Positions 24,415-36,800 of a DNA stretch of 64,000 bases are shown here, in pieces (positions within the stretch are counted from its first letter, which is position 1; the number at the start of each line of letters is the position of its first letter). Location of the stretch: the NCBI GenBank assembly GCA_030549495.1, contig JAUIRK010000965.1:310001-374000 (forward strand), given 5' to 3'. The DNA is from Nectonema munidae (taxonomy: Eukaryota > Nematomorpha > Nectonematoida > Nectonematidae). The notes beneath the pieces were generated by a model. The model was not told the origin of the DNA. It searched no databases and worked only from the letters and a program-made list of their open reading frames with translations. A program made the translations under genes and the position numbers.

Positions 24415-25080
24415 AAAGGTATACTCTTTGTGGTTAACATAGGCTAGGTTATACAAATAAATATATTTTCATTTTTCCAAAATCTGCTTTTATGTGAGTT
24501 CAGTCAAGTTTTATCTAGTTTCAAAAAATACCAATAATAATTAACGTTCTTAATTTATATAATATTTTTTCAATATTTTATATTCACAAAGGTAAAATAT
24601 GATTTTTTACATTTTAAAATTTCATAGTTGAAGAAAACTGTCGAAAATTAATATATATTTTTTACTTTTTATGGGTCAGTAGTACAGGTCAGTATAATGT
24701 TTTTCTAATAAATTTAAAATTATTTTTAAAGTGAAAAATGTTGATCGAATGTACAAGATTTGAAGCTATACTCTTTGTGGGTAAAATAGGCTAGGTTTTA
24801 CAAATAAATATATTTTTATTTTTCCAAAATCCGCTTTTATGTGAGGTCAGTCAACTTTTATCTAGTTTCAAAAAATACCAATAATTAACGTGATGAGTTT
24901 ATATATTATTTCTTCAAAATTTTATATTCACAAAGGCAGAATATGGTTTTTAACATTTTAAAATGTCATAGTTAAATAAAACTGTCGAAAATTAATATTT
25001 ATTTTTTACTTTTTATGGGTCAGTAGTATAGGTCAGTATAATATTTTTCTAATAAATTTTAAATTATTTTTCAAGTGAAA
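24415..25080. repeat. tandem duplication C in palindrome right arm
   Basis: Two copies of a ~330-350-bp unit start at about 24415 and 24763. Shared landmarks are ACTCTTTGTGG, AAATAGGCTAGGTT-like, TTTTTCCAAAATC and CTTTTTATGGGTCAGTAGTA. The corresponding left-arm segment (about 21660-21920) is single. Confidence 0.75.
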
Positions 25081-25608
25081 AATGTCGATTAAATGTACGA
25101 GTTTTGTTTGATAATCGTAGTCTACTTTTATTTAGTTTAGATACAACCTTTCTAATTTTTAACGAAGGGCATTCGTTATATTTATACCGACAGTGTGCGA
25201 GGAATAAATCACATTATTGATTGATTTTAGAGCATAATTATGCGAAGAAAGATGAACACATGTTGCATTACGCGTTTGTGAGCGCAGTGAATTCTTATCT
25301 CGCATACGCTTCACCACATCTTTAGCACGCGTGTGTGGTTTATTAATGTCGATTGAATGTACGAATTTTGTTTGATAATCGTAGTCTACTTTTATTTAGT
25401 TTAGATACAATCTTTCTAATTTTTAACGAAGGGCATTCGTTATATTTATACCGACAGTGTGCGAATAATAAATCACATTATTGATTGATTTTAGAGCATA
25501 ACTATGCGAAGAAAGATTAACACATGTTGCATTACGCGTTTGTGAGCGCAGTGAATTCTTATCTCGCATACGCTTCACCACATCTTTAGCACGCGTGTGT
25601 GGTTTATT
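25081..25608. repeat. tandem duplication A in palindrome right arm
   Basis: Two ~264-bp units start at about 25081 and 25345. They are nearly identical through TGATAATCGTAGTCTACTTT, GAAGGGCATTCGTTATATTT and CTTCACCACATCTTTAGCAC. The left arm has one clear partner (21387-21600), plus a more diverged partial copy of the GTCGGTATAAATATAAC motif at 21150. Confidence 0.85.
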
Positions 25609-25726
25609 TTATCGGGCTTGTGTACGCTTAGTTTATTTGTAGTGTTCCTAGCTTAAATCTTAGTCAAATATTAAAACGCTTATAACTTTCACATTTCTCA
25701 ACAAAATGCATCATGCGATATACCAA

Positions 25727-26374
25727 ATTAAAGCATTTTTTATGGGCTTTCAGAATACATTACTTATATCATAAGTACTTAAGAAATACCATTTTACTGT
25801 ATTTATTTTCCATGGGCTTCATACCATTAATTAGCAGATAAGGGATGCATTTTAAACTAAAGCTCCTTTCATTAGGACAAATTTTTACCTATATTATGTG
25901 ACAATTTCCAGCACAATTATAAAGCGACTCTACTCTCAGAATCTAAATTTATTTGTAGATTTTTATAAAATAGTATTAGTTTTTCCATTTTTTTTATAAA
26001 TTAACCTTCGTTTTTTTTATTGGTCAGTATAATGTTTTTCTAATAAATTTAAAAGCATTTTTTATGGGCTTTCAGAATACATTACTTATATCACAAGTAC
26101 TTAAGAAATACCTTTTACTGTTTTTATTTTCCATGGGCTTCATACCATTAATTAGCAGATAAGGGATGCATTTTAAACTAAAGCTCCTTTCATTAGGACA
26201 AATTTTTACCTATATTATGTGACAATTTCCAGCACAATTATAAAGCGACTCTACTCTCAGAATCTAAATTTATTTGTAGATTTTTATAAAATAGTATTAG
26301 TTTTTCCATTTTTTTTATAAATTAACCTTCGTTTTTTTTATTGGTCAGTATAATGTTTTTCTAATAAATTTAAA
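25727..26374. repeat. tandem duplication B in palindrome right arm
   Basis: Two ~324-bp units start at about 25727 and 26051. Both run from GGGCTTTCAGAATACATTAC to CTTCGTTTTTTTTATTGGTC with very few differences. This is the youngest-looking of the three duplications in this arm. Confidence 0.85.
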
Positions 26375-26689
26375 ATTATTTTTGAAGTTAAAAATGTAGA
26401 TCGAATGTACAAGTTTTGTTGGATAATCGTAGTCCACTATTTATTTTTAGATTTTTATAAAATCATTTTAGTTTTTGGTTTTTTATAAATTAACATTAGT
26501 TTTTTACTTCTTTTGAATAATCATCCAAAATTTAAGTGCGGGTTTGATTTACACTTTGATTCGAAAAAAATATGTTTTGGATAAATATTTTTTTATTATT
26601 GTTTACTGCATATAAATTTCTAAAGAGAAGATAAATAGATCAAAATATGTGTTTTAATCAATTTTTCTCAATAAGTATTGAAGCTATGA

Positions 26690-26913
26690 GGTAGCAAAAT
26701 ATGAACAGAAAGTTTGATATTTTTTGATTTTTTAAAGAATATTTTTCGATTCTTTGATCACAGAATTTTATTTTGATTATTTGACAAATATAATATTTAA
26801 AATCGTCCAAATTGCAAAGTATAGGTATTTTAAACAAAGCAGTAATATATTTGAAGAAATAATTTTCAGTATAAAGAGTTTAGAAAACTCTTCTCTAATA
26901 TGTAATGATATAT
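26690..26913. repeat. single diverged copy of the hairpin unit
   Basis: This stretch repeats the block found in the right arm of the next palindrome (27890-28030), in the same orientation. It includes TGAGGTAGCAAAATATGAAC and TTTTCGATTCTTTGAT. It links the outer end of the 20.3-26.7 kb palindrome to the one that follows. Confidence 0.7.
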
Positions 26914-28506
26914 TCTCATAACCTGTACGGTTGAACGCGGGTAGACAACTTGCGTTTTATCTCCAACCCGTATATTACGATGATTCTTTCCAACCTGTAT
27001 TCTACGATGATTCATCTCCAAACTATATACTACAATGATTCATCTCTAACCTGTATACTACGATGATTCATCTCTAACCTGTATACTACGATGATTCATC
27101 TTCAACCTGTATACTACGATGGTTTCTATTCCATGTACAAATAACTAGGGAGACAATGTTCAATTTTCTGTTCACATTCTGCTAGATGTAAGATTTGATA
27201 TACCTCATTCGGGGAGACGATGCTACATAAGTTATTACCTATATACATTATACCTGTATACTACGATGGTTCATCTCCAACCTGTATACCGCAATAATTC
27301 ATATCAAAGAATCGAAAAATATTTTTTAAAAATAAAAAAATATCAAACTTTCTGTTCATATTTTGCTACCTCATACGATGTTACAAAAGTTATTACCTAT
27401 ACTTTGCAATTTGCACGATTTTAAATATTATATTTGTCAAATAATCAAAATAAAATTCTGTAATCAAAGAATCGAAAAATATTCTTTAAAAAATCAAAAA
27501 TATCAAACTTTCTGTTCATATTTTGCTACCTCATACGATGTTACAAAAGTTATTACCTATACTTTGCAATTTGCACGATTTTAAATATTATATTTGTCGA
27601 ATAATCAAAGAATCGAAAAATGTTCAAATCAAAAAATATTTATTCTTTTTAAATATATCGTTGGCTCCCCTTACTTTTAAAATTGAAAGATAAACCTAGT
27701 CTTTAATAATTAATTTTTATCAAATTATGCACATACGTAACTAAAAGTAAGGGGAGCCAACGATATATTTAAAAGAATAAATATTTTTTGATTTGAACAT
27801 TTTTCGATTCTTTGATTATTCGACAAATATAATATTTAAAATCGTGCAAATTGCAAAGTATAGGTAATAACTTTTGTAACATCGTATGAGGTAGCAAAAT
27901 ATGAACAGAAAGTTTGATATTTTTTGATTTTTTAAAGAATATTTTTCGATTCTTTGATTACAGAATTTTATTTTGATTATTTGACAAATATAATATTTAA
28001 AATCGTGCAAATTGCAAAGTATAGGTAATAACTTTTGTAACATCGTATGAGGTAGCAAAATATGAACAGAAAGTTTGATATTTTTTTATTTTTTAAAAAT
28101 ATTTTTCGATTCTTTGATATGAATTATGGGTATACAGGTTGGAGATGAACCATCGTAGTATACAGGTATAATGTATATAGGTAATAACTTATGTAGCATC
28201 GTCTCCCCGAATGAGGTATATCAAATCTTACATCTAGCAGAATGTGAACAGAAAATTGAACATTGTCTCCCTAGTTATTTGTACATGGAATAGAAACCAT
28301 CGTAGTATACAGGTTGAAGATGAATCATCGTAGTATACAGGTTAGAGATGAATCATCGTAGTATACAGGTTAGAGATGAATCATTGTAGTATATAGTTTG
28401 GAGATGAATCATCGTAGAATACAGGTTGGAGAAGAATCATCGTAATATACGGGTTGGAGATAAAACGCAAGTTGTCTACCCGCGTTCAACCGTACAGGTT
28501 ATGAGA
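26914..28506. repeat. near-perfect inverted repeat: two ~765-bp arms, 62-bp loop
   Basis: The arms 26914-27679 and 27742-28506 are inverse copies with only about one indel and a few substitutions. The loop is 27680-27741. Open frames at 27363-27584 (+) and 27816-28058 (-) are the same sequence read from both arms, not genes. Each arm also contains an internal ~175-bp tandem duplication (compare 27330 and 27475) and a minisatellite. The near identity implies a recent origin or ongoing gene conversion. Transcription through it would give a long RNA hairpin. Confidence 0.92.
26985..27125. repeat. minisatellite, ~27-bp unit, about 5-6 copies (left arm)
   Basis: The unit AACCTGTATACTACGATGAT, followed by TCATCTC, is repeated with small changes. 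The mirror array in the right arm is 28305-28465. Isolated copies occur at 27251-27300, 28805-28870 and 28995-29045. Units are contiguous, with no spacers between them. Confidence 0.85.
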
Positions 28507-28559
28507 TATGTATATATTTTATTGTTTGAATTATTTTTTGATTTAAACATTTTTCGATT

Positions 28560-29080
28560 CTTTATTTGACAAATATAAGGTAATAACTTTTGTACCATCG
28601 TATGAGGTAGCAAAATATGAACAGAAAGTCATATTTTTTGATTTTTTATAGAATATTTTTCGATTCTTTGATTACAGAATTTTATTTTAATTATTTGATT
28701 AAATATATTATTTAATTACGTGAAAAAATTGTAAAAATATAGGTAATAACTTATCTAACATCCTCCTTCCGAATGAGGTATATCAAATCTTACATCTAGC
28801 AAAATATGAACTGATAGGTTGGAGATGAATCATCGCGGTATACAGGTTGGAGATGAACCATCGTAGTATATAGGTATATAGGTATTAACTTATGTAGCAT
28901 TTTCTCCCGAATGAGGTATATCAAATCTGACATCTAGCAAAATGTGAACAGAAAGTTGAACATTGCCTCCCTATTCATTTGTACATGGAATAGAAACCAT
29001 CGTAGCATACAGGTTGGAGATGAATCATCGTAGTATACAGGTTGGAGATATTTATTTATATGTATATATTTTATTGTTTG
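28560..29080. repeat. further diverged copy of the hairpin unit
   Basis: It repeats, in the right-arm orientation, the block with GAGGTAGCAAAATATGAACA, then GAATGAGGTATATCAAATCT and ACATCTAGCAAAAT, ending in minisatellite units. It is more diverged than the two main arms. This shows that the unit existed before the recent inverted duplication. Confidence 0.75.
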
Positions 29081-29860
29081 AATTGTTTAACCCGTGAGAC
29101 ACGAGAAGGTCAAATGACCTTAAGATGAGAAAAACCTAATCGCTATGTCTTCATAAAAATATGCTGATAAATTTAAAAACATCAACAGTTATATATTCGT
29201 ATAAGGTCCAGTACGTATGAAAACAGCCATGTAGAAATTTTATCAGTGAAAATTGTCGTTCTGGTTTTAAGATTTTTACCTCAAAACTATTAAAAATATG
29301 TGACGGCTTAAATATGCACCCAAAATGATATTTTCATTTATTCTAACTATGTGTATGATTGCTATGCATGCTAAAAGATAATTAATCGTCTAAAAACATT
29401 TCGAGGAATTATTCAAATAGGATTATTAGATCTAAAATATACAAAAAAATAAATAATTTTTTGATAAATTATTAAACAAAATATCTGTCAATTTTAAAAT
29501 TTGGGTTATTTATAAAAAAAATAAAATTTTATACAATTTCTAAAAAATCTAAGAAATCTGCCTATTTGAATTCTTCCTGATTTAAAAAATTTACTTTACC
29601 TTTTGGAAAATCAGACTTAGTATATTCAATTCATTTTCAAGCAAAGTTTTGAATACAAGAATTCGAATTAAAAATTTTGCAATATGTAAAGTTTGGATAT
29701 ATTTAAATTAAAGATTCAAATGTTTTAGATAATGCTCATCAGCCATGTTTATTTAACCTTTCAAAGCCGTTATTCATTTCGAGGAAGTGGGGTAAAATAT
29801 CACGAAGGGTAGTAAATTTTCCTCTTAAATTCCGATGCCAATACCTGAAAAACACTATTC
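29081..29860. other. intergenic, no recognised feature
   Basis: AT-rich. TTAACCCGTGAGACACGAG at about 29088 resembles a piggyBac-type tip after TTAA, but no matching inverse end was found, so no element is called. Confidence 0.35.
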
Positions 29861-29864
29861 TTAA

Positions 29865-30505
29865 CCCTATAATGCTAGAGGCGTAAAACGTCTCCCCTTT
29901 CCCTTCAGCTAAAAAAATATATGTACAAAATTGTTGTGACTTTTTCTAACATCGCAAGCTGCATCTTTTTATACCATTTTTATGGTAGCTGAATAATTGA
30001 AAATACCTATAAGTGTGTAGCAAACTTGCGGTTTACTTCTAAAATCTGTCTCTGAAAACATTCATTCAAATTTTACATGGAATATACACATTTTCATATC
30101 AAATCAACAATGCCAATTTCATTTATAAGTGTAAAACAAAGTTGCGGTTTATTTCTAAAATCTGTCTTCGAGGACACTCATTCAAATTTTACATGGAATA
30201 TACACATTTTCATATCAAATCAACAATCGTATTTTAATTTATAAATTCTTTTTGCATTTAGAATTTGAAAATGCTTATCAATGTGAAACAAATTTGCGGT
30301 TTATTTTAAAAATCTGTCTCCGAGAACATCAATTAAAATTTTACATGAAATATACGCGCTTTTATAACAAATCAACAATGCCAATTTCATTTATGGATTG
30401 TTTTTGTATTTTGAATTTGAAAATACTTATAAGTGTGAATCAAATTTGCAAATCAGGTGTTTTACACATATGTACCCATTTTCCTTAGCATGTTTCACTC
30501 CCTTT
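29865..30505. mobile_element. piggyBac-like element, partial second copy
   Basis: It begins TTAA (29861-29864) then CCCTATAATGC and GGCGTAAAACG. This is the inverse of the right end of the element at 13512-17951. Inside are three units related to that element's right-hand array, with TTGCGGTTTATTTCTAAAAT and TTACATGGAATATACACA. Near 30460-30485 it has a scrap of the left-hand array (GTTTTACACATATGTACCCA). It is much shortened and its far end is not clear. It ends about 375 bp before the TTC21 start codon. Confidence 0.7.
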
Positions 30506-30880
30506 ATCTATTAACACTTTATAAATTTTAGCTTTTTCCCACCAATGGGAGAAGGTTGGAAGAGAGTGACTGTTCCAGTCACGCCTTCTGGGTCTCTATA
30601 TTGTATGTCGCAAACCACAAAGGCACATCACAACGTGAACCAACAAATCATCCCTACTTCGCGAATATCTCCATAAAATCAACCCTAAAACCATACACAA
30701 CACACACCATTTTTTCAATTATCCTTACATACAACACTAGAACCCATTCATTTATGGTCCAATCCATGACAAGTAGTAAACTTACTAACAAAGTAGGGAA
30801 ACAAATTTGCTAAATTTTGGATCTAAGATTCATTAAGCAAATATGTAGAAGCCTAAATCTTAAGCCAGCAGTATTTAACC
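30506..30880 (+). promoter_or_regulatory. probable TTC21 promoter and 5' leader
   Basis: This stretch precedes the predicted start codon and is less AT-rich than its surroundings, especially 30530-30720. It contains a CCAAT motif at about 30542 and a small palindrome GACTGTTCCAGTC. I could not find a convincing RFX X-box, the element that usually controls ciliary genes. The assignment rests mainly on position. Confidence 0.35.
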
Positions 30881-33800
30881 ATGGCTTTATGTAGGTTGGC
30901 TGAATTCACATTTATGTATCGTTACTGCTTCGATAATGTAACAAAAATTCTACACGTTCACTGTGATCACTTGCCTGAAAAGGAAATACTCACCATTCCA
31001 AATAAATATTCTTCTTACTTGACTGACAGATTATTTCTTAATCTGGGGGCGAACAACAACGTAATATATTGTATTTGATCTTTTTATAACTACATAGTTG
31101 CCTTTAAAATTTTTTTATTTTTGTATTTAATCTTTTTATAACTACATAAATTCTTTAAAATTTTTTATTTTCTTTCTTGTTGAAGTTAAATGTAGAAGTT
31201 TTATCTATTGAAGAAAATTCTGATTAATTATATTTTTTGATAAATTTCTATAATTCATCTTTAGAAACCCTTTAATAATTTCTACCTAAAATTTATGGGT
31301 AAATTACTAATCAAAAAAAACATTTTTATGATCTATACGATTCCATATATAATAATATTACTATACTCTTTCTTTAAGTATTTCATGTATTTATAGAGAG
31401 TGATGTTGCCCATGCTATCAATATGCTTGACAATTATCACCATGAAAATGAACTCGAGGTATCTTTTAATTAATTCAAATTTACAAATTATTTATCCTAA
31501 CTTTGCTTTATTTTTAATTAGAAGTGTTTTCAACTTAATTTTAAGGGTCCGTAGTCTATTGGCTAGATCAGGATTGTCCAAATTGTTTTGGCGCGGGACG
31601 CACTCAGAGAAATTTTAGATTCTAGGCCGCTTCTTATTATTTACTAATTTTACATCACTTAACGACGGGGTTACGTTCTGTAAACCCCGTCGTTAAGTGA
31701 TTTGGTCGTTAAAGAAACCCTATTAGTAGACATATTGCTAGGCATGTATTTGTACAGTAGGCTACTGTATTGCTTACATATAGGCCATTGATACTGTACT
31801 GTACTTCTTTACCTTTTCTCTTTTTTACTTACTATTGTTTTTTTGTTAAGAATAGGTGTACATACTGTACATAAATAAAGAGATTACAGTATTTTATGTT
31901 CTGAAATTTTATTATTTTGAAATTTTAACACTGAAAAAATCATGAACAATTCATAAATTAAAGCCTTCGAATTTCTCGCTTTCTGGAATTGCATCTGGGT
32001 CGTCGATGTCTTCACGCTCACTAGAGGGCCCAGAGTCTTCAAGGTTTACACCATGCTCACGCGAGGGCCCGAGTAGGAAAGAGTCTGAGGTTTGTGGGTG
32101 TGAGACTGACGAGGTGGGGGAAGGAAAACTAACACTTGGAGATTTAGCTTTTCTAAAAAAACTTATAATCGACATCTGTATCGTCTGTCTCTTTTTGTGA
32201 TCGTAGATCTCACGATAACATCTGAGTGTTTCGTTCATGTTTATCTCAACTTTTGTAAAGCGTTCTACATTGGGGTTCATCGCTTCTATTTCCAACATAT
32301 CTTCATTTATCTTTTCAAATACACTTGCTAGCCTTTTGCAGTAAACTTCTTTTGTATCTCTTCAGATTTTTCTTTTTCATTTTCTACTTCTAGTTTTCGC
32401 TGTTCTTCTAACTCTAAGAAATCTTCATTACTTAACTCCCCTTCAACATAGTCAACTAACTCTTGTACGTCGTCAGAGTCCACTTCCAACTGCAAGATGT
32501 TTGCAAGATCAACAATTTTCTTATTTATCACTTCCGAATTTTCTTCATAATCAAACCCATTAAAATTATTCACAAATATTTTAAGGCATTTTTTCCATAT
32601 ACCTTGCATACACTTTTCTGTCACCTGCTTCCAAGCTTCATGAATATGCTTGATACATTTCAAAATGTTGTAGTCCCTCCAGAATTCCCGAAGATTCATC
32701 TCGTCGTTCTCTGTTGCAACTACTGTCTTAGCAAAAGTGATGCACAGATAATGTGTTTTAAATGTAGAAATTGCTCCCTGATCTATGGGTTGAAGGATTG
32801 AAGTGGTGTTTTTTGTAAAGAAGACAACTTTCACATTTGGATGTAGGTCTCCAATATGTTTGGGGTGCCCTGGAGCATGATCAAGAAGAAGCAGGATCTT
32901 GAATGGGATGTCTTTTTCAAGGCAATATTGTCTGGATTCAGGCACGAAGCAATTGATAAACCACTCTTCAAATAGAAGTTGAGTCTCAATGCCTTTGTAT
33001 TTGCACGGTAATAAACTGGCAATGTGTGCTTGTTGACATACTTTAAAGCATGTGGATTTTTAGACATACAAATGAGACATGGCTTAAGCTTGTGGCCTGC
33101 AATATTGCCACCTAAAAGCAATGTCACTTGGTCTTTGAACGACTTAAAACCAGGCATGCTTTTGGCTTCTTTATGTATGTATGTTCTTTCTGGCATTTTT
33201 TTTCCAAAAAAGACCAGTCTCGTCTACATTGAAGTTCTGTTCTTGACGATACCATCCCTCTTTCATTAACTTGTTTAGTTCCTCAATAAATGGTTGTAGG
33301 ACATCTTCATCCGCACTTGCAGCTTCGCCATACACACCACGATTATGCAAGTTGAAGCGTTCTCGAAATCGTTGGAACCACCCTTTGCTTGCCGTGAAAG
33401 TTTCAGTGCATACTTCACCCTTACGTGACTTAAGGGTGTTGAAAATACTCAGTGCCTTGCTTTGAATTGTGAATAAACTTACTGGAATATTTTTATCGAG
33501 ATGATCATCCTTTTCGATGCCTAGTTAACAATGCGTTGTATCCTGTCAATGATATAGCCATTTATTTTATTTTGTTTTTGTCCTTAATGATGGTAGAGAC
33601 AGTTGAATGTGAAAAGCCATAACTGCTAGCCATCGCTTGAACTCGTTTACCCCCTTTATTATCTTCATATCTAGATCGATTGCTTTCTTTTACTTCTTTG
33701 GAGCCGATCCAGCAGGAGAATGTGTTGAACGAAAAAAGTTGTGGATCTGACAATTAGGAACACTTAAAACTTCAATTAACGCTTACGTATACACTAGGAA

Positions 33801-36800
33801 CATCCAAAACTCTAAAAGAAAAATAAGTTTTGAAAATATGGAGCAAGTAAAAAGTCTACTTGGACGATGATTGTGCTTGCATTTTAAAGGCCTGTTCTTT
33901 TGTATTAATGTTTGCTGGTGTAAACGCTAATATCAAGAGAACTTTGATTCAGAAGATTTTTTGCTTCCATTTAATCTTGATGACAGAAAATGCTGCTTCA
34001 TAAAGGAAGATGCTTTCAAACAATGATATTAAGACAAATCTTATATGATGCAATTTCAGGTATTCTGAAACAAGATGTCAACTTTTTCTATTGACAGTGT
34101 AGTCTCGCTTTAATAAAAATTAGTTACTTGCATGTCACAGAATTCATGTTGAAAAGCTCCATCGACTTGCGTTATAACCACATCCAATGGGGCATTAATT
34201 TTTGTTCAAATTTATGAAATTCATGAAAGCGTTTTATGAAATCATCAAAATATCGAAAATTTTAATAAACTGGTGAAAATTATTGTCATCAAGGAAATAT
34301 GTTCTTTCAAAAGAGTGCTTTTAAATTAGTAATTTTCTACAAAGGCGTTTAGAAACAGTTTGATATGGGAGTGAAACTTCTTCAAACTTAGAAGCTGTTT
34401 CCATAGTTATTAAACCTTGCTTCGTTGGTTCACTCTTTGAGAATTCCTTCTTATGTTAAGCAATTATAATCGAAACTTCATAAGAAGCAGTAATTGAAGA
34501 TACAGAAGGTTTAACAAATTTAAAAGCTTTCCTTTAATGCACACTTAACCTCAATTTGATGTCATTAGGCAGAGTTTCCCATACATCGTACAAATTATGG
34601 TGTAGTAAAGTTATGTAATGCTAACATTATATTCTTTCTTAACAGCTATCATTTCATTACAAATTAAACAAATAATTTGATCATTCTGCTCTTTTATTAA
34701 ATATTTCAATTGACTAGCATTTTTTAACTTGCGTTTTCAATCACAAATTTTTCTTTCACCAACCATTTAAAGAAATTTAGACTTAGAGTAAAAATTAATT
34801 ATTATTAATTTAATTAAAAGAGAAATAAATGATATATAGTTAAGTTAATTAATTAAAAAAAATCGTGTTATTCCTCTTAGAATCCAAAAAATGAATATTT
34901 TCATCCAATCATTGCTTCCTTCCTGCCTAAATCTTCAAATACAAGGTTGATGTGAGATGTTAATATATGTGATATTTAATAGTGATATAGATAGATAATT
35001 TTATTTAAAAAAAAACAAACATGAAATGACAATGCGAGATTAAAAATGAATATATTTTGGAGATGTTTCAAAGGAGGTGAAAAAGGAGGTCTTGCAACTT
35101 CATCGAGATTTCAACAACTCCATATAATACGTGCCAATGTTGAGGACCTACAACTATAAAAAGCCACAAATTATACGTAAGAACCTATAATACTAATTTG
35201 TGTATACTATAAAAAATATTTAATTCATAGAATTCATAAGTGTGATTATTATTATTAATATGCTCTTATTTTTAATTTTCATTATATATCTACTCATGTA
35301 TATATGGTGTAGATGCGACACATCTAAGCTGGCCATTTTTGATTATTCTTCGATAGACCAGTGGTAATTGATACGTTGATGTATTGCATGTTTTAGCCAT
35401 TTTTTTCTCTTGCTTATAATTTCGCTTCTTAATTTTTGTTCTCTTTAGGAAAAGAGTATAACTGCCTTTGCTCTCTACCTAATGGATGAGTACAAAGAAG
35501 CGCTAGAAATGCTCAAGGAGTTTGTCGCTGCTAAACAATTCACGACTTGCAGCTTGATCACGCTTGCCTACATTAAACTTTCTGCATTCAACATGGAAAG
35601 TGTATGAAATTATTTTACATTCATTAGTTAGACAACTTTTCAAACTTATGTCTCGTGGCTAACATTTTTACTTTGGTTTTCTCCATTTAAGACGGTGGTT
35701 TGCAAACTTTTTCCAGCAAAATTTAATTTTTAAATAAGTTCTTATAATATGAAATGAATCCTTAAAAATTTATTGAAAGAAATGATTAAATAAGAAGCTA
35801 GTTGCGATATTCTAGTTGTCATGTTTTCATTTAATCAAATATGTGCAATAATCGAATGGGTCATCTTAACCCATTAAAGCTTGGGAAAAGCAGACAACAG
35901 TAAGTAATGCGATATGGAATTACATTATAGAAATCGTCTTCGTCCTTTTAAAAGAGGCAATGTCATGATCTAATAGGTTAACTGGTTAACGATCATATTA
36001 ATCACACGATGTCCAATGTAAAGCAGAAGATTTGTATTAAAAAGTATTCATAAACACAGACGATTCATATTTTGTAAATGCTCCTTTTATCGTTTACATG
36101 TTAAATGTTATTTTTGCCAATTGAGGTAACAAAATTTCTCATTTTGATTGCATGGCATATTTTAGTGAATTGTGTTCTACATTGTTTTCCTTGCTCCTCG
36201 GCTGGTTAAAATAAGCCAGCATACTTATATCTCTCCTTCATTTCACTCCCCTTATTTTTTATGATTATAAGCACTTTGGTATTTGAAATAAAAAATTGCA
36301 ATTTTATCTAACAACTCTTTCCCTTATATTTTTATGAATTATTTTAATTTTTACTTTTCTGTTATTTATTTTTCTAAGCCACATATTTAAAGGTGAATCA
36401 TAATTTTGAATAAATTGATCTCGCTTTCAACGTCATGTTTTTAATTCAAATTCTTTCTTATTTCCCTCTTTATCAAGAAGTTTTGGTACCACTTTTTCAC
36501 TATTCAATGTGTTCAAATTCTTTTTAGTGTCATTCTTCTTTTTCGATGTTTGATAAAGCGATTTCGTTGCAGAACAAGACTTCATTCTTTGGTCAGTATG
36601 TGCATACGTACGCATGTTTGGGCAAGGCGCGTGCTCTTTCCCTGATTGGTCAAGCGAATGGCGCTATTGGCGTTTTAAACGCCGTTGTTAAATCGTGCGC
36701 GGGCAAAGAAAGCCATCTCATTCAAATTGCTAACTTTGAAAAAGCGCTAACACATCACATAAATAGAAATGACGTTCTCTGCCTCGACATCCTTGCTTCT

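Larger units (their letters stand above)
20338..26680. repeat. giant imperfect palindrome (6.3 kb)
   Basis: The left arm (about 20338-22400) and right arm (about 23880-26680) are inverse copies across a ~1.5-kb centre. Matched landmarks are GAATCAAAGTGTAAAT (20450) with ATTTACACTTTGATTC (26550), GCGTATGCGAGATAAGAA (21408) with its inverse at 25300 and 25555, TCGGTATAAATATAACGAA (21541) with its inverse at 25175 and 25435, and GCTTTCAATATGTATGTAAA (22267) with its inverse at 24000. Arms are unequal because the right arm has three successive internal duplications. No transposase is seen. The centre holds a LINE relic. It may be a foldback-type element or a segmental inverted duplication. Confidence 0.8.

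Noticed and set aside
27363-28058. Two opposite-strand ORFs encoding nearly the same protein
   Set aside because: They are the same palindrome arm sequence read from each side, and the composition is like non-coding repeat.
26985-28465. Regular ~27-bp repeats that look like a CRISPR array
   Set aside because: Units are contiguous with no unique spacers, they lie in a eukaryotic palindrome, and no cas genes are present. It is a minisatellite.
29088-29860. Third piggyBac-like element starting TTAACCCGTGAG
   Set aside because: No inverse end followed by TTAA was found within the spacer.
30556-30813. 85-codon ORF upstream of TTC21 as an extra coding exon
   Set aside because: It lacks similarity to IFT139, the ATG at 30881 has a better context, and the human N-terminus aligns there.
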